In this document: positions 23,454-32,695 of the stretch, piece after piece
How positions within the stretch are numbered: position 1 is the stretch's first letter
How the letters are laid out: every line of letters begins with the position of its first letter
Origin: Haloarcula litorea
GTDB lineage: Archaea > Halobacteriota > Halobacteria > Halobacteriales > Haloarculaceae
Direction of reading: 5' to 3'
Length of the DNA stretch: 64,000 nucleotides
NCBI RefSeq assembly: GCF_029338195.1
Contig: NZ_CP119779.1
Span: 1,364,001 to 1,428,000, forward strand
Translations under genes and position numbers: made by a program
Notes under the pieces: model-generated
What the model saw: only the letters and a program-made list of their open reading frames with translations
The model's database searches: none
What the model was told of the DNA's origin: nothing

Positions 23454-25207
23454 TCACTATCACCTCCTTCCTTGACCTTCTGGAGAAGCTGTTTCTTCAC
23501 ATCCTCGACGTCACTATCACTTGGGTCGTAAGGATTCAACTCATCTCTGACTTTCTGCTCCGTAGCAGGCTTGACGTTCCCGGCTGCATTCTTTTCGACG
23601 AACCCTCGCTCTTGTAAGTCGTTCATATCGTTGTAGACGTCGCCGTTCTTGAATCCGAGAGCTCCGTTGGCCCAGTCCTTCTTCGAGGACAAGTTCTTGC
23701 CCTTCACTTCGATGAACAGCAGCAGCTTCTTCTGCCGCTGAGACAAGTCCTCAACCTCGTCCATCAGGCTATCCACTGCATCCTCCTGGAAGTCTGAAAG
23801 CACGAGGTCCTCGATACCGGAAACCGATCCTCCGGTCGAACCAGTGTCGGCTTCGCTTAGCTTGTCCTCAACAATGCTCTCGACGTCGTCCTCGGAGACA
23901 CCACCTTCCACAGTGACTTCGCCCTCAGAGGCGAGACCCAGCTGCTGGAACGCTGAACGCAGAGAGTTCAAACCCTGAAGCCTGGACTCAAATTTCTCCT
24001 CCAAGGCCTCGTAATCCACCTGAAGCCGGTCACGTTCCTCACGGATCTCCTGAAGCTGGTCTTCTTTCTCTTCCAAACGGTTTCTCAGATCCTCGTTCTC
24101 TTCCTCAAGCTCCTCTGCTCTTTCAGAGATTTCTTGGACGTTTTGACTTGAGGAAGAATCTGTCTCATTCAGGCCCTTCAACGCCTTCCGTAGCTCCTCA
24201 CGGTTCTCCAAGGCCTCCTGCATCTCCTCTTTATCATCCTGTAGCTGTTCTACCTTCTCCTCGAGCTCTTCGACTCGGCTTTTCTCTTCTTCACGTTCTT
24301 CCATCCGATCCTCGATCGATTCCTGTATCTCGTTCAGGACTTCCTGCTTCTCTGCACTGGTCTCAGGTATCTCGAACTCTTCCTCACGAGGATCAGGACT
24401 GGAACGCTTCCGAACCTTCGTAGGCCCGACCAGCTCTCCACCAGTCAAGTTGTCGCCACGGGCCAGTATCTCTCCGACACCGAGTTCGTCGATCAGATCT
24501 CTGTCGATATTCAGTTTCTTCGCTACCTTCGCTGCGTCTTCATTCGCTAAGCCGTGGACAATCCAGTCCTTACACAGGGAGATAACGCCGTTGTGGAGGA
24601 ACGCCCGCCTTTGGTAGGAGACGATGGTGCTGATTCCTTTGTTTCCTCCTTCAGTGCAGGCCTTGATGATCTGGCCTCTGCACATCTTCACGTTGTCATC
24701 CAGCTCCGGCTCAGGGGCGTTGTCCTTCGGAGCCATATAATGCGCCTCGTCGATGACGAGTAGCGACTTGGTCCTGCTCCCTGCCTTGTACTTCTCCTGA
24801 GCCCGGTCGTTTAACGAGCGGACAGCTTTTCCAGCTGCCTCGTGGACTCTGCTCTCACTTTGTGTGTAGTCCGAGTAGGTTGAGACGTCGAGAAGGATCT
24901 TCATCCCCTTGTCCAGAACCCAGTTTCCGATCTGGTCGAGTTCCTGGAGAGGAACGACAAGATCGACTGCTTCCTCTTCTTTCCCACCGACTACAACGAT
25001 ATCATCGTCTTCGTGCCTGACCGTTGAGAGAGCGCCGACACGCTCCACAATCAGAGTCGGTATACTGACCTCGGAAAGATCCTCGAGAATCACTGCCAAA
25101 GTGTTCGTCTTCCCTGTGTCGGATGTTCCTTCTACAGATAATCTGAAATCTTGAATGTCGGTAGGGTCAAAGGATACCTCCCCAAGTTCTATTCTGCCCT
25201 CACTCAC
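23450..25207 (-). CDS. HerA-like motor ATPase with long coiled coil and C-terminal winged helix
   Basis: 585 residues. Walker A GTSDTGKT at 27-34 and Walker B VIDEAH at 151-156 place it in the HerA/DUF87 class of DNA-pumping ATPases. A coiled coil of about 150 residues (about 290-410) follows, then a winged-helix-like end (GALGFKNGDVYNDMNDLQER). The short N-terminus without a large beta domain differs from cellular HerA. It lies centrally in the second small-protein operon and could be a packaging or transfer motor. Confidence 0.85.
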   Translation of the reverse strand: MSEGRIELGEVSFDPTDIQDFRLSVEGTSDTGKTNTLAVILEDLSEVSIPTLIVERVGALSTVRHEDDDIVVVGGKEEEAVDLVVPLQELDQIGNWVLDKGMKILLDVSTYSDYTQSESRVHEAAGKAVRSLNDRAQEKYKAGSRTKSLLVIDEAHYMAPKDNAPEPELDDNVKMCRGQIIKACTEGGNKGISTIVSYQRRAFLHNGVISLCKDWIVHGLANEDAAKVAKKLNIDRDLIDELGVGEILARGDNLTGGELVGPTKVRKRSSPDPREEEFEIPETSAEKQEVLNEIQESIEDRMEEREEEKSRVEELEEKVEQLQDDKEEMQEALENREELRKALKGLNETDSSSSQNVQEISERAEELEEENEDLRNRLEEKEDQLQEIREERDRLQVDYEALEEKFESRLQGLNSLRSAFQQLGLASEGEVTVEGGVSEDDVESIVEDKLSEADTGSTGGSVSGIEDLVLSDFQEDAVDSLMDEVEDLSQRQKKLLLFIEVKGKNLSSKKDWANGALGFKNGDVYNDMNDLQERGFVEKNAAGNVKPATEQKVRDELNPYDPSDSDVEDVKKQLLQKVKEGGDSE

Positions 25208-25530
25208 TCTATATCACCTTCAGGGACAAGCCTGGATTCAGGGAAGCAGTACCACTTCAGACCCTTATCCATCATATCGTAATAGAGATCTTCAGGGTCG
25301 TCGACATCCTCCCACTCAGGCCACTGTTCATCCAGATAGTCTTTGAAGCCTACGAGAACTGTGTCCTCGTCCTCATCGTATTCTGGATTAGTATCGTAGA
25401 CTGTCGTGCCGGATTCGACCTCCCAGTCCTTGATCCGCATATCCGTCTTCCGGACCACAACCGCTTTGTCAGGATTTTCGTCTTCCTTGTCTACAACGAT
25501 ATCGCCAACTCTGTAATCAGATTCAGTCAT
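25204..25530 (-). CDS. Hypothetical acidic protein (108 aa)
   Basis: ATG at 25,530. It begins with YRVGDIVVDKEDENPDKAVVVRKT, a small-barrel-like motif, and contains VGFKDYLDEQWPEW and a conserved-looking end (GLKWYCFPESRLVPEGDIE). Similar short proteins occur in haloarchaeal plasmids as far as I recall, with no known role. The stop overlaps the HerA-like start. Confidence 0.65.
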   Translation of the reverse strand: MTESDYRVGDIVVDKEDENPDKAVVVRKTDMRIKDWEVESGTTVYDTNPEYDEDEDTVLVGFKDYLDEQWPEWEDVDDPEDLYYDMMDKGLKWYCFPESRLVPEGDIE

Positions 25531-25564
25531 AGTATCTATACACCGATATTGAAGAATAGAGGGT

Positions 25565-25942
25565 TCACGGGGTGTTCACCCCGCTTGTCTCGTTGAATGA
25601 TTTCACGATCGAGAGCTGAGCATCACAGGTGAAGGGACTGACCCAGAGAGGCCTGCTATACGTCACTGTCACCTTCTGCTGGTTCCTGAGGTATTGCTCC
25701 GCCTTCTGCTCTTGCTTGTCGCTGACCAGGCAGAACTCTTCGACTGCACTGCTACGTGGGTGAGTCTTCAGATGTACCTGGCTGGTTCTGAAGATGAATC
25801 CCTTGTCGATCTCCGTGTCTACCACGTAGCCTGTGTAGGTCGATTCACCTCGTGCTGAGCCGAATCCGAATGTTGTGAATAGAAATGCTCCGATCAGTAC
25901 TGCTGCAACTGCCGTCCAAAATGCGCCTTCTGTTATCTTGAT
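25565..25942 (-). CDS. Membrane-anchored protein (125 aa), probable ATC start
   Basis: A GTG at 25,825 would give 86 residues but cut off an obvious transmembrane helix (FWTAVAAVLIGAFLFTTFGF). The frame extends to ATC at 25,942, 12 bases after the start of GGGTGATACCC, with no canonical start in between. The exported part is Thr/Ser-rich with a Cys pair (FCLVSD, FTCDAQ). Its start lies inside the upstream gene. Confidence 0.65.
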   Translation of the reverse strand: MKITEGAFWTAVAAVLIGAFLFTTFGFGSARGESTYTGYVVDTEIDKGFIFRTSQVHLKTHPRSSAVEEFCLVSDKQEQKAEQYLRNQQKVTVTYSRPLWVSPFTCDAQLSIVKSFNETSGVNTP

Positions 25943-26418
25943 TGGGTATCACCCGTAGTATCGATTTCAGCATCGTAGTCAGGTTTCTCGGAAAGGAACC
26001 TCTGGACGAGTCTCCGGTCGTCTTCCTTGTCCTCCTCACCCAGGTCTTCGTAAGGCATCCACAGCTGTTTCCACCGTTCGAGCCGTTGCTCACTGATGTC
26101 TTCCTCCTCAGCGATGTGCTGGCTCCAATGCGTCCAAAGCCGATGGGCGAGTTCAGCAAGGGGCTCAACTTGTTTGTCGAGAACTGCTGCCTCTCCACGC
26201 TTCACTAACTCTACGACCTTCCCATCTTCCTCGTAGGCGTAAAGACCAGCATCTGCTTCACTGTGATAGAGTCCTGAGATTAGCTCTCCGTCCTTCTCGA
26301 CTCCGTAGACGACAGATTGAGGTTCTGTGTCAACGTATTCCTGCTTAATCATCGCTTTTTCTCCCTCTGACGCAACTTCCGGGTCAAACCACTCTGGCCA
26401 GTCAACCTCATCTCTCAC
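25933..26418 (-). CDS. Hypothetical protein (161 aa)
   Basis: Soluble and acidic. Its first half looks beta-rich (PQSVVYGVEKDGELISGLYHS) and its second half is helical with several Trp residues (RLWTHWSQHIAEEE, RWKQLWMPYEDLGEE). The last codons carry GGGTGAT for the next gene. No family recognised. Confidence 0.65.
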   Translation of the reverse strand: MRDEVDWPEWFDPEVASEGEKAMIKQEYVDTEPQSVVYGVEKDGELISGLYHSEADAGLYAYEEDGKVVELVKRGEAAVLDKQVEPLAELAHRLWTHWSQHIAEEEDISEQRLERWKQLWMPYEDLGEEDKEDDRRLVQRFLSEKPDYDAEIDTTGDTQSR

Positions 26419-26842
26419 TGCTGGATCTCACCTCGGAGAACAAGGCCTGAAGCTCACGGACATCCTCAGGCTCTTCATCCAGATTTCTGAGCGTGGCGAA
26501 TAACCGGTCTAAGGCCTCTGCCTCGTGGTACGGCAGTTCCTGGCCAAGTTCTCTGACCGCCTGAAGCATCTCCTTCTTCTGAGATTGAGCATCGGATTGG
26601 AGGAAGTCGTGGATCAGGCCTATGCCTTCCCAGAAATCGTTCGACGGCTCTTCTACCTCGTACTGACCGCCGTTTTTAGCATTTGAATGAGTTTCTGAGA
26701 AGTGCCAGGTTTCCACAGCTGCGTGAGTGTAGACCGGGAACTCTCGGACCTCGCCTTCGATCTCCTCCCTGTGGTACAGCATATGGCCCGTCGGATGGAT
26801 GTAGAAAACCCATTCCTCCTCCGGTAACGGAATAGAGCTCAT
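26408..26842 (-). CDS. Hypothetical protein (144 aa)
   Basis: The ATG overlaps the upstream TGA (TGATG). A beta-rich N-terminus (WVFYIHPTGHMLYHREEIEG) with several His/Trp residues is followed by a helical acidic C-terminus. No motif recognised. Third gene of the operon that begins at 27,106. Confidence 0.65.
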   Translation of the reverse strand: MSSIPLPEEEWVFYIHPTGHMLYHREEIEGEVREFPVYTHAAVETWHFSETHSNAKNGGQYEVEEPSNDFWEGIGLIHDFLQSDAQSQKKEMLQAVRELGQELPYHEAEALDRLFATLRNLDEEPEDVRELQALFSEVRSSSER

Positions 26843-26982
26843 CAGTAGACAGTCACCTCAACTTCACCGTCGACATCGAGATCCAGGACGTGGACAGAAC
26901 CGCAGTCAGGGCATTCGTATTCTTTCTTGATGTTGAAACTGAGTTCTCCGATCTGGGCTTCAGTATCTACGAGATCTCCCAC
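26842..26982 (-). CDS. 46-residue zinc-knuckle protein
   Basis: GTG start in the junction AGTAGAGTGGGAG. One CPDC pair (YECPDCGSVHVLDL) is flanked by beta-strand-like segments. It overlaps the next ATG (TGATG). Probably half of a zinc site, completed by dimerisation or by other ligands. Function unknown. Confidence 0.65.
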   Translation of the reverse strand: MGDLVDTEAQIGELSFNIKKEYECPDCGSVHVLDLDVDGEVEVTVY

Positions 26983-26983
26983 T

Positions 26984-27106
26984 CTACTGTTTCACCTTCT
27001 GTTCGCTGATTTTGACTGATGATTTGCAGTTGGGGCAGGTGGCGTAGTAGTCAGAGTCGCCTTGGTAATCCCATTCCCTGCCACAGTTCTGGCATTCTAA
27101 CTCCAT
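26984..27106 (-). CDS. 40-residue zinc ribbon, first gene of leftward operon B
   Basis: A paralogue of the 38-residue protein at 11,294: MELECQNCGREWDY...YATCPNCKSS, with two CxxC knuckles. The same operon-leading position and nearly the same promoter suggest a shared regulatory or structural role for the two operons. Confidence 0.8.
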   Translation of the reverse strand: MELECQNCGREWDYQGDSDYYATCPNCKSSVKISEQKVKQ

Positions 27107-27136
27107 ACATTACTACTACCTACTACTTTTTTATAG
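27107..27136 (-). promoter_or_regulatory. Promoter of leftward operon B
   Basis: The minus strand reads GCTATAAAAAAGTAGTAG, with the TATA box at about 27,127-27,135, some 22 bases before the ATG. It closely parallels the promoter at 11,411-11,445. Confidence 0.75.
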
Positions 27137-27188
27137 CTAATCCAAGCGGGCGGTAGTTACAGGTGGCTGACCACTGAATCACTCATCT

Positions 27189-27992
27189 ATGTCTCAGGAT
27201 CCTATGCAGGCCCTCATCGGCCAATTCTCTCGGTTCGCCGTCGAGAACGATCTCACGCAAAATGACTGGGAGATGGCCGCAACCGAATTTGGCGTCCACA
27301 GCAAAGCAACGAACATCGACCGGTTCTACCGGAGCTGGCACTTCGGAGACGAAGACCGACAAGTAACCGCAGCACGTTTCCTACGGTCAGTAGCAAGCGA
27401 CGACGAAGACGTAGCACTCGGGATTATGCGGCGAATGTACACGATGGCAGATCCCGACCAAGATACGCTTCAACAGTACCCAGCCTTGGAAGTCTTGGAA
27501 GACGACGACAGAGAACCAGCCGGGATTACTGCGCCACAGATCTCCATTCACTCTGAACAGTTTCTCGACATCGACAACGTACCGGGCACATTCTACCCGG
27601 ATCTAGTTGAGGACATCAACCGCTGCTACAGCCTCGGCATATACGACGCCACACTCGTCTTGACCCGGAAACTCTTGGAGAATCTGCTTATCGACATCCT
27701 CCGGGACCAGTACGGGAAACAGCAGATAGAACTGTACTACCTTCCCGACAACCACCGGTTCAAGAACTTCAGCACGCTCATCAACAACTTCGAGGAGAAC
27801 CTCGGCGACTTCCAGCATCTCTCTGGAGGCCTTGACAGCGACTTCATCAACGAACTAAACGCTTTCCGGCAAGACGCCAACGCAGAGGCCCACTCCATCG
27901 AAACCAATATTACTGAAAGCGAGATGGAAGACTACCAGGAGCAGGCCCGACACGCCTCTCAGGTCCTCTTTCGTGTCTGGCGAAACATATAG
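27189..27992 (+). CDS. Protein with DUF4145/HEPN-like helical C-terminus (267 aa)
   Basis: The C-terminal half (YSLGIYDATLVLTRKLLENLLIDILRDQYG, split; then DANAEAHSIETNITE) resembles the helical DUF4145/HEPN-like modules common in abortive-infection and restriction contexts, though the RxxxxH pair is not clearly present. The N-terminal part is helical with no assigned family. A single-gene unit between two leftward blocks. A defence role is plausible but unproven. Confidence 0.65.
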   Translation: MSQDPMQALIGQFSRFAVENDLTQNDWEMAATEFGVHSKATNIDRFYRSWHFGDEDRQVTAARFLRSVASDDEDVALGIMRRMYTMADPDQDTLQQYPALEVLEDDDREPAGITAPQISIHSEQFLDIDNVPGTFYPDLVEDINRCYSLGIYDATLVLTRKLLENLLIDILRDQYGKQQIELYYLPDNHRFKNFSTLINNFEENLGDFQHLSGGLDSDFINELNAFRQDANAEAHSIETNITESEMEDYQEQARHASQVLFRVWRNI

Positions 27993-28017
27993 TTGGAGAA
28001 GAGTTAACTCCACGCTT

Positions 28018-29961
28018 CTACCCTTGAGGTCCAAATGGATAGGCTACCACCAGGTGGACAACGATAGCTGCTAAAGACAGGGCTGACACAATTAGTGGTA
28101 GGTAGTTCGTTGGTGTCTGATCTTCTTCATCGCTCTCTTCGTCCTCACCGCTTCCATCATCACCTTCACTGTCCCCATCTCTTGAATCCGAAGGACTCCC
28201 TCCAAATGGATTCAAGTCAAGTCTATGGTAACTGTACTCGTCGGTCTGTGTATGAGTTCTGTAGGTAATATACGAGCCTGAGAGGAAGAACACTCCTGAG
28301 AACGCGACTTGGATAGTGAAGACCTCGTACTGGAGATTAGCGAAGAATACAAACAGTAACCCTGTAAGCAGCAAAACTGCGTGTATCTGTCTGATTTTCC
28401 GCCTTGACCACTGCAGCCTCTCATCGGCGTACGAGAGATACTCATCCTTCCGGGTCTCCAGGTCATCGAAATCAAAGGCCTGACCCGTGAAATCCGAAAT
28501 CAGGTCTTTGTACGTTTCATAGTCTTCCTGACCCTTGGATTTCATCTCCTCCAGTTCCTCGATCCTTCGATCAATAAGTGGGAAATAGAACAGCAGTATC
28601 GCACTCACAACAAACAGAGAGAACGGGATAACAGTGTCAAAGTTACTCCAGCGAAGGATCAAGAAAAGATTCGCTATAATAGCACCCAGAAGAGCGAAAA
28701 CTAACCGTTGAATCTCATCAGAAAGAGCAGTCGTGGTATCCGAAACCTGTGAAGTAATCTCCGTCATGAAGGCATTAGTGTCACGGACCGCGTCACTCAG
28801 CTCATCGAAGTTCTTCTCAATCACCTCGCTCTCTATGAACTGGTAGCTCTTCCGTATATCCGCAATCTCATCGATTATGTCGGTGATTCCATCACAGTTC
28901 TGTAGCATACTTCGCCGCCAGAACTCCACAAATTTCGCCCGGTCTTCTCTCCGGGCAAAATCCTGATACAAATCAGCTAAATCTGCCAATTGTTCTTCTG
29001 AAAGGTTTGAAGAGAACTCCTCAATATTGACTTCGTCTCTATCGATCGTGTTAGGTCCATATTCAGCTGAGAACAAGAAAGAGGAATTTGATACAGCAAC
29101 TCTATCGGAGAAGACTGCAAAGACAGAGTAGACAAAAGCTGGTTTGAATACGGTCCGTAGCGAAGGCGATTCTGCGAAAAGAGATGGTGAGATCGCCGGT
29201 ACTTGATGGAAGTAGGAGGTGTTCTCTCGGGTTGAAGACATCTTATTCCTGTAGGAATCATATTGGCTTGAGAGATATTGCGGGGATTCGGAGAGCGCAA
29301 ACACAGGGAAATACTCAGTTCCATTCAAATCCATCCCAGTGCTATTGCTGTGGTAAACAAGCATCGGCATTTCCTCAGCTGAGAACATCTCAGAAGCGTA
29401 CTCGACGAGATTTCTGCTGTCCACCCAATTGACGAAGTTCTCAATCTCGAACCAGAACTGCAGATACAACCTCTCAGGATCTACTGACCAACTTGTCGTG
29501 CTCGAAATCCAGATATCGAGAATTTCGGACTTATTGATTAGAATTGTAGAATCGACCTCGTAGGGTGTATTCGATATTTCTTGAAGGAGATTAACCAACT
29601 CGTATACGACATTACCTTCTCTTCCGCTGCTAGCGTGGGAGTTGATATCTCGACGATATCTGGAAGCGCTGACGTCTGTCTCTTCGTCTAAATACTCAAT
29701 ACCATCTTCCTGCAGGGTTACTCCAGTACTTGTGATGCGGAAAAGATGTTCGCTGAAACCATCCGCATTTATGTCAATACTGCAGTCCTGAATTACGGAA
29801 GTATAGTTTAAGATATTCGAAAGGACTGCACCAGTTTCACCTCGTGTAAGTCTATCCGGATCCAATACTGCAGTTATATTCCGAAGACCTTCTTCGATAC
29901 AGCCTTTCTGCTGAAGGGGTTGTAAATGCTGTAGGAAGTAATCGACTTCCTCAAGATTCAT
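28018..29961 (-). CDS. Large membrane protein of unknown function (647 aa)
   Basis: About 400 soluble residues precede a helical region and several transmembrane spans: two around 430-475 (LVFALLGAIIANLFLIL; TVIPFSLFVVSAILLFYF), two near 540-580 and one near the C-terminus (IVSALSLAAIVVHLVVAY). An acidic Asp/Ser-rich segment lies before the last span. It overlaps the next gene upstream by four bases. AT-richer than its neighbours and nearly free of AGGCCT. Likely a cargo two-gene module with 29,958-30,998. Confidence 0.75.
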   Translation of the reverse strand: MNLEEVDYFLQHLQPLQQKGCIEEGLRNITAVLDPDRLTRGETGAVLSNILNYTSVIQDCSIDINADGFSEHLFRITSTGVTLQEDGIEYLDEETDVSASRYRRDINSHASSGREGNVVYELVNLLQEISNTPYEVDSTILINKSEILDIWISSTTSWSVDPERLYLQFWFEIENFVNWVDSRNLVEYASEMFSAEEMPMLVYHSNSTGMDLNGTEYFPVFALSESPQYLSSQYDSYRNKMSSTRENTSYFHQVPAISPSLFAESPSLRTVFKPAFVYSVFAVFSDRVAVSNSSFLFSAEYGPNTIDRDEVNIEEFSSNLSEEQLADLADLYQDFARREDRAKFVEFWRRSMLQNCDGITDIIDEIADIRKSYQFIESEVIEKNFDELSDAVRDTNAFMTEITSQVSDTTTALSDEIQRLVFALLGAIIANLFLILRWSNFDTVIPFSLFVVSAILLFYFPLIDRRIEELEEMKSKGQEDYETYKDLISDFTGQAFDFDDLETRKDEYLSYADERLQWSRRKIRQIHAVLLLTGLLFVFFANLQYEVFTIQVAFSGVFFLSGSYITYRTHTQTDEYSYHRLDLNPFGGSPSDSRDGDSEGDDGSGEDEESDEEDQTPTNYLPLIVSALSLAAIVVHLVVAYPFGPQG

Positions 29962-30998
29962 AGATAGTCGCCGAGGGCCTCTTCCAAGTCCTCAAACTCA
30001 TTTAGATCCGGGAGTTCTTGACTGGTGCTGCCATCGCTAGCTTCCACATCTAAGTCTCCGCCGGTGAAAATCACGAAGTAGCTCCCATCTTTTTCTGCGA
30101 GACGGACTCTCCCCTCAGCCAAATCACCGACATCAACATCTAACGAAATACCTGAGATCTCGATGTTTATTCTCCCATCTAAAACACTCTCGTCATCAAC
30201 GCGGTCAGGTAGATCCGAGAACTCTGAAGACGATTGGATAGCAGCGACTGGGCCACTACCATCTGCTACTGATTTAACCAGCTCCTCATCCTCTACCTTG
30301 TTGTCGGCTAAATTCACGAATCCTATCCAGTAGTCTGCGTACTGTTGCCCTCCTCCGCTCTGATAGACTTTAGCTTCCCCAGTGTCAATTTCTCCAACAG
30401 AGAAATCATATCGCGGGTGGATGATCCCTTTATGAGTGTCTTCACGGATAACTTGCTGAGCTTCCCGTAGAATATCAGACGGATCCGTTTGGTATGCGTC
30501 ATCAAGATAGGGCGTCTTTATTATCCCGACGAAATTCTGCTCCTCGTAAGTATAGGGAATGACCAGAATAAGATCAGATCGTGACTGAGTCTCGTCAAGG
30601 TACCACTCAGCTATAGCACGAGAATTTTCCGCCAGGTTCGTACTGTGACGCAATTCCTCAAGCACTTCTTTAGTGACATAGCCGTTTTCTCGTTCCACCT
30701 CAGCACTCTCTGTGTATTCGTGGATCCGTGCCGATTTACTATCGCCGTAATCAGGAGTGCTTCTTCGACTTCCGATGCTGTGATCTCCGATTAAATCCTT
30801 AATTAGACTCTGTGAGACCTCTTTGACCGTTTCATTCTCTTCTTCCTCAATTTGCGTAGAGTCAAGAACAGCTAATTCCACCAACTCATCGTCTTCCTTG
30901 ATACATCGATAGATAGCAACTCCGTTACACTCTACCATAAAACACCGTTGAGAGGTCTGTAACATAGAACCTACGGTGGTCTTTCTCAACAAGAACAA
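29958..30998 (-). CDS. Partner protein of membrane module, possibly nucleoid-associated-like (346 aa)
   Basis: Soluble protein. A central phrase (SDLILVIPYTYEEQNFVGII) is weakly reminiscent of the 37-kDa nucleoid-associated family, which I regard as a loose analogy. The N-terminus is uncertain: starts at 30,998, at ATG (LQTSQRC) or at ATG (VECNGVAIYRC) are possible. Translationally coupled to the large membrane protein, which suggests a two-component defence or exclusion module. Confidence 0.6.
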   Translation of the reverse strand: MFLLRKTTVGSMLQTSQRCFMVECNGVAIYRCIKEDDELVELAVLDSTQIEEEENETVKEVSQSLIKDLIGDHSIGSRRSTPDYGDSKSARIHEYTESAEVERENGYVTKEVLEELRHSTNLAENSRAIAEWYLDETQSRSDLILVIPYTYEEQNFVGIIKTPYLDDAYQTDPSDILREAQQVIREDTHKGIIHPRYDFSVGEIDTGEAKVYQSGGGQQYADYWIGFVNLADNKVEDEELVKSVADGSGPVAAIQSSSEFSDLPDRVDDESVLDGRINIEISGISLDVDVGDLAEGRVRLAEKDGSYFVIFTGGDLDVEASDGSTSQELPDLNEFEDLEEALGDYL

Positions 30999-31029
30999 CT
31001 GTCCTTAACGGGTTTCTAACTTGACGGAT

Positions 31030-31671
31030 TCAGGGCCTGGATTCTTCTTTCTCCACGATTTTGAACTCGCAGTCAAGCAATTCTCCTACTGAGTCGATAT
31101 GGCTGTCGCCCGCGAAGAACACCATTCCTGAGTACTGTTTTCCGTACTTCCTCAGGTCTCCGGCCATCTCTTCATCTCGCATCTCCATATGGACTCGGTG
31201 CGACCAGAGACCTACAGCTGGAACCAAGGCTATTGATAGAAGCGTCAGGAACGGAAGGAGAATCCATCCCAGAAACAAGCTCAAAAACGCTATCCACGAG
31301 GCTGCAGTCAGATACAGAGGTTGACGGTTGAATCGTTGAAGCCAAGACAAGTCGGTGTACTTGATCTCCAGCTCTAACTCCTCAGCCACTTCCTCTGCTA
31401 CGCTTGTCTGACTGCCCTCTGTAACCCTGTTAGATGACGCTCGCTTCCTCTTCTGCCACCCTGCTACCAGCAACTGTAGAAAGAGCATACTCGGATTCTT
31501 CAGCAAGGCCCACTGCGAGGGTTCCTCACCTCCAGTCTTCTTGCTGTGCTCCATCACTAAGGCCTCAGCACTCTCAGGGATGACAGAGTACAGTCGTTGC
31601 TCTACTTCTTCACGCTGATCTCTATGATTATCTCCGAAGACGTAGACCGAAGCCTGCTCAGAACCACTCAC
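31030..31671 (-). CDS. TraB/PrgY-like membrane protein (213 aa)
   Basis: The start SVYVFGDNHRDQREEV and the end MAGDLRKYGKQYSGMVFFAGDSHIDSV (split) follow the TraB/PrgY pattern of paired His/Asp motifs. Two or three hydrophobic segments lie between them (YLTAASWIAFLSLFLGWILL; FLTLLSIALVPAVGLW). In bacteria such proteins modulate pheromone-induced conjugation. Resemblance moderate. Confidence 0.55.
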   Translation of the reverse strand: MSGSEQASVYVFGDNHRDQREEVEQRLYSVIPESAEALVMEHSKKTGGEEPSQWALLKNPSMLFLQLLVAGWQKRKRASSNRVTEGSQTSVAEEVAEELELEIKYTDLSWLQRFNRQPLYLTAASWIAFLSLFLGWILLPFLTLLSIALVPAVGLWSHRVHMEMRDEEMAGDLRKYGKQYSGMVFFAGDSHIDSVGELLDCEFKIVEKEESRP

Positions 31672-31806
31672 TCTGTCTACCGATTGCTCTCAAAGAGCCC
31701 TTCAGCTTTCTGGTGAACCAAATCGAGGGACCTCTAACCACCAAGTCAGAATTTTATGAAAAACCATAAACGGTGGGGATGCCTAAACAGAAACTACAGG
31801 CTACAG

Positions 31807-32352
31807 ATGACTCGCTTCCTGGCGTCCGACCTCCATCTCGGTCACGAGAACATCATCGAGTACTGCAGCAGGCCATTCGACTCGGTCGAGGAGATGAACC
31901 AAACCCTGATCGAGAACTGGAACCAAGAAGTCAGGAGCAACGACGACGTCGTATTCTTCCTCGGAGATCTCGGCTTCTTCGCAGAAGAAGACCAACTACG
32001 GAACTGGCTCAAACAGTTGAACGGTAGAGTAGTCTTCATCCAAGGGAACCACGACGACCCCGGAAGATACGTTTCTGACCTGAACACGCACCAGTACTAC
32101 ACCTTGTCCCAGGGAGACCAGGAGTACCTGCTGACGCACAGGCCTGAGAACGCGCCTCGTTTCTGGGACGACTGGATCATCCACGGACACCACCACAACA
32201 ACCATCCCGAACAGTACCCGTTCATCAACCCGGAAGAGCAGCTGGCCAACGTCTCCGTTGAGCTCACTGACTACCGGCCTGTGAAAGTCGACTACGTCCT
32301 CAACTCCATCGAACAAGACGAATGGATGGACCAAATCGAAGCAAGAGAGTGA
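31807..32352 (+). CDS. Calcineurin-like metallophosphoesterase (181 aa)
   Basis: Shows metal-binding motifs in order: DLHLGHEN near the start (D-x-H), GDLGFF (GD), GNHDD (GNHD), LTHRP, and GHHHNNHP (GHxH). This is the small phosphoesterase type often carried by phages and plasmids. The start ATG at 31,807 is chosen because TRFLASDLHLGH is the expected N-terminus; upstream in-frame codons are less likely. Possible substrates are nucleic-acid ends or cyclic nucleotides. Confidence 0.85.
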   Translation: MTRFLASDLHLGHENIIEYCSRPFDSVEEMNQTLIENWNQEVRSNDDVVFFLGDLGFFAEEDQLRNWLKQLNGRVVFIQGNHDDPGRYVSDLNTHQYYTLSQGDQEYLLTHRPENAPRFWDDWIIHGHHHNNHPEQYPFINPEEQLANVSVELTDYRPVKVDYVLNSIEQDEWMDQIEARE

Positions 32353-32360
32353 TCCCAGAT

Positions 32361-32693
32361 ATGAATAAAGAGCTGTACGACGGTTACGGAGTACCGAAGG
32401 CCTACAAGATGGTCGAAGCCCTCGAAAAAGCCGCAGAAGACCACAACGTAGACCTGCCGCTATCTGGAGAAACCCAAGGAGAGGAACTATCGTACTTCTC
32501 CATCACTGGAACCATTCGAGAGGAGCTCACAGTTTACCTCGGCGTCGACGAAGCAATGCAGGTGCAAGATCTCCTACTGGAGAAAAAGTTCGACGAGGTC
32601 TACGACTTGCTCGACCAGCACTGGGAAGACTCAGTGAGAGAAATGGTTCCTGATGAACGAATCGAAGGCTGGGAACCACATACAACCTCATAG
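32361..32693 (+). CDS. Hypothetical protein with VPKAYKMV motif (110 aa)
   Basis: ATG eight bases after the phosphoesterase stop. Helical and acidic; a fragment sharing its N-terminal GxPKAYxMV segment lies at 20,851. No known domain. Part of a rightward four-gene operon with the phosphoesterase and a zinc protein. Confidence 0.7.
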   Translation: MNKELYDGYGVPKAYKMVEALEKAAEDHNVDLPLSGETQGEELSYFSITGTIREELTVYLGVDEAMQVQDLLLEKKFDEVYDLLDQHWEDSVREMVPDERIEGWEPHTTS

Positions 32694-32695
32694 AT

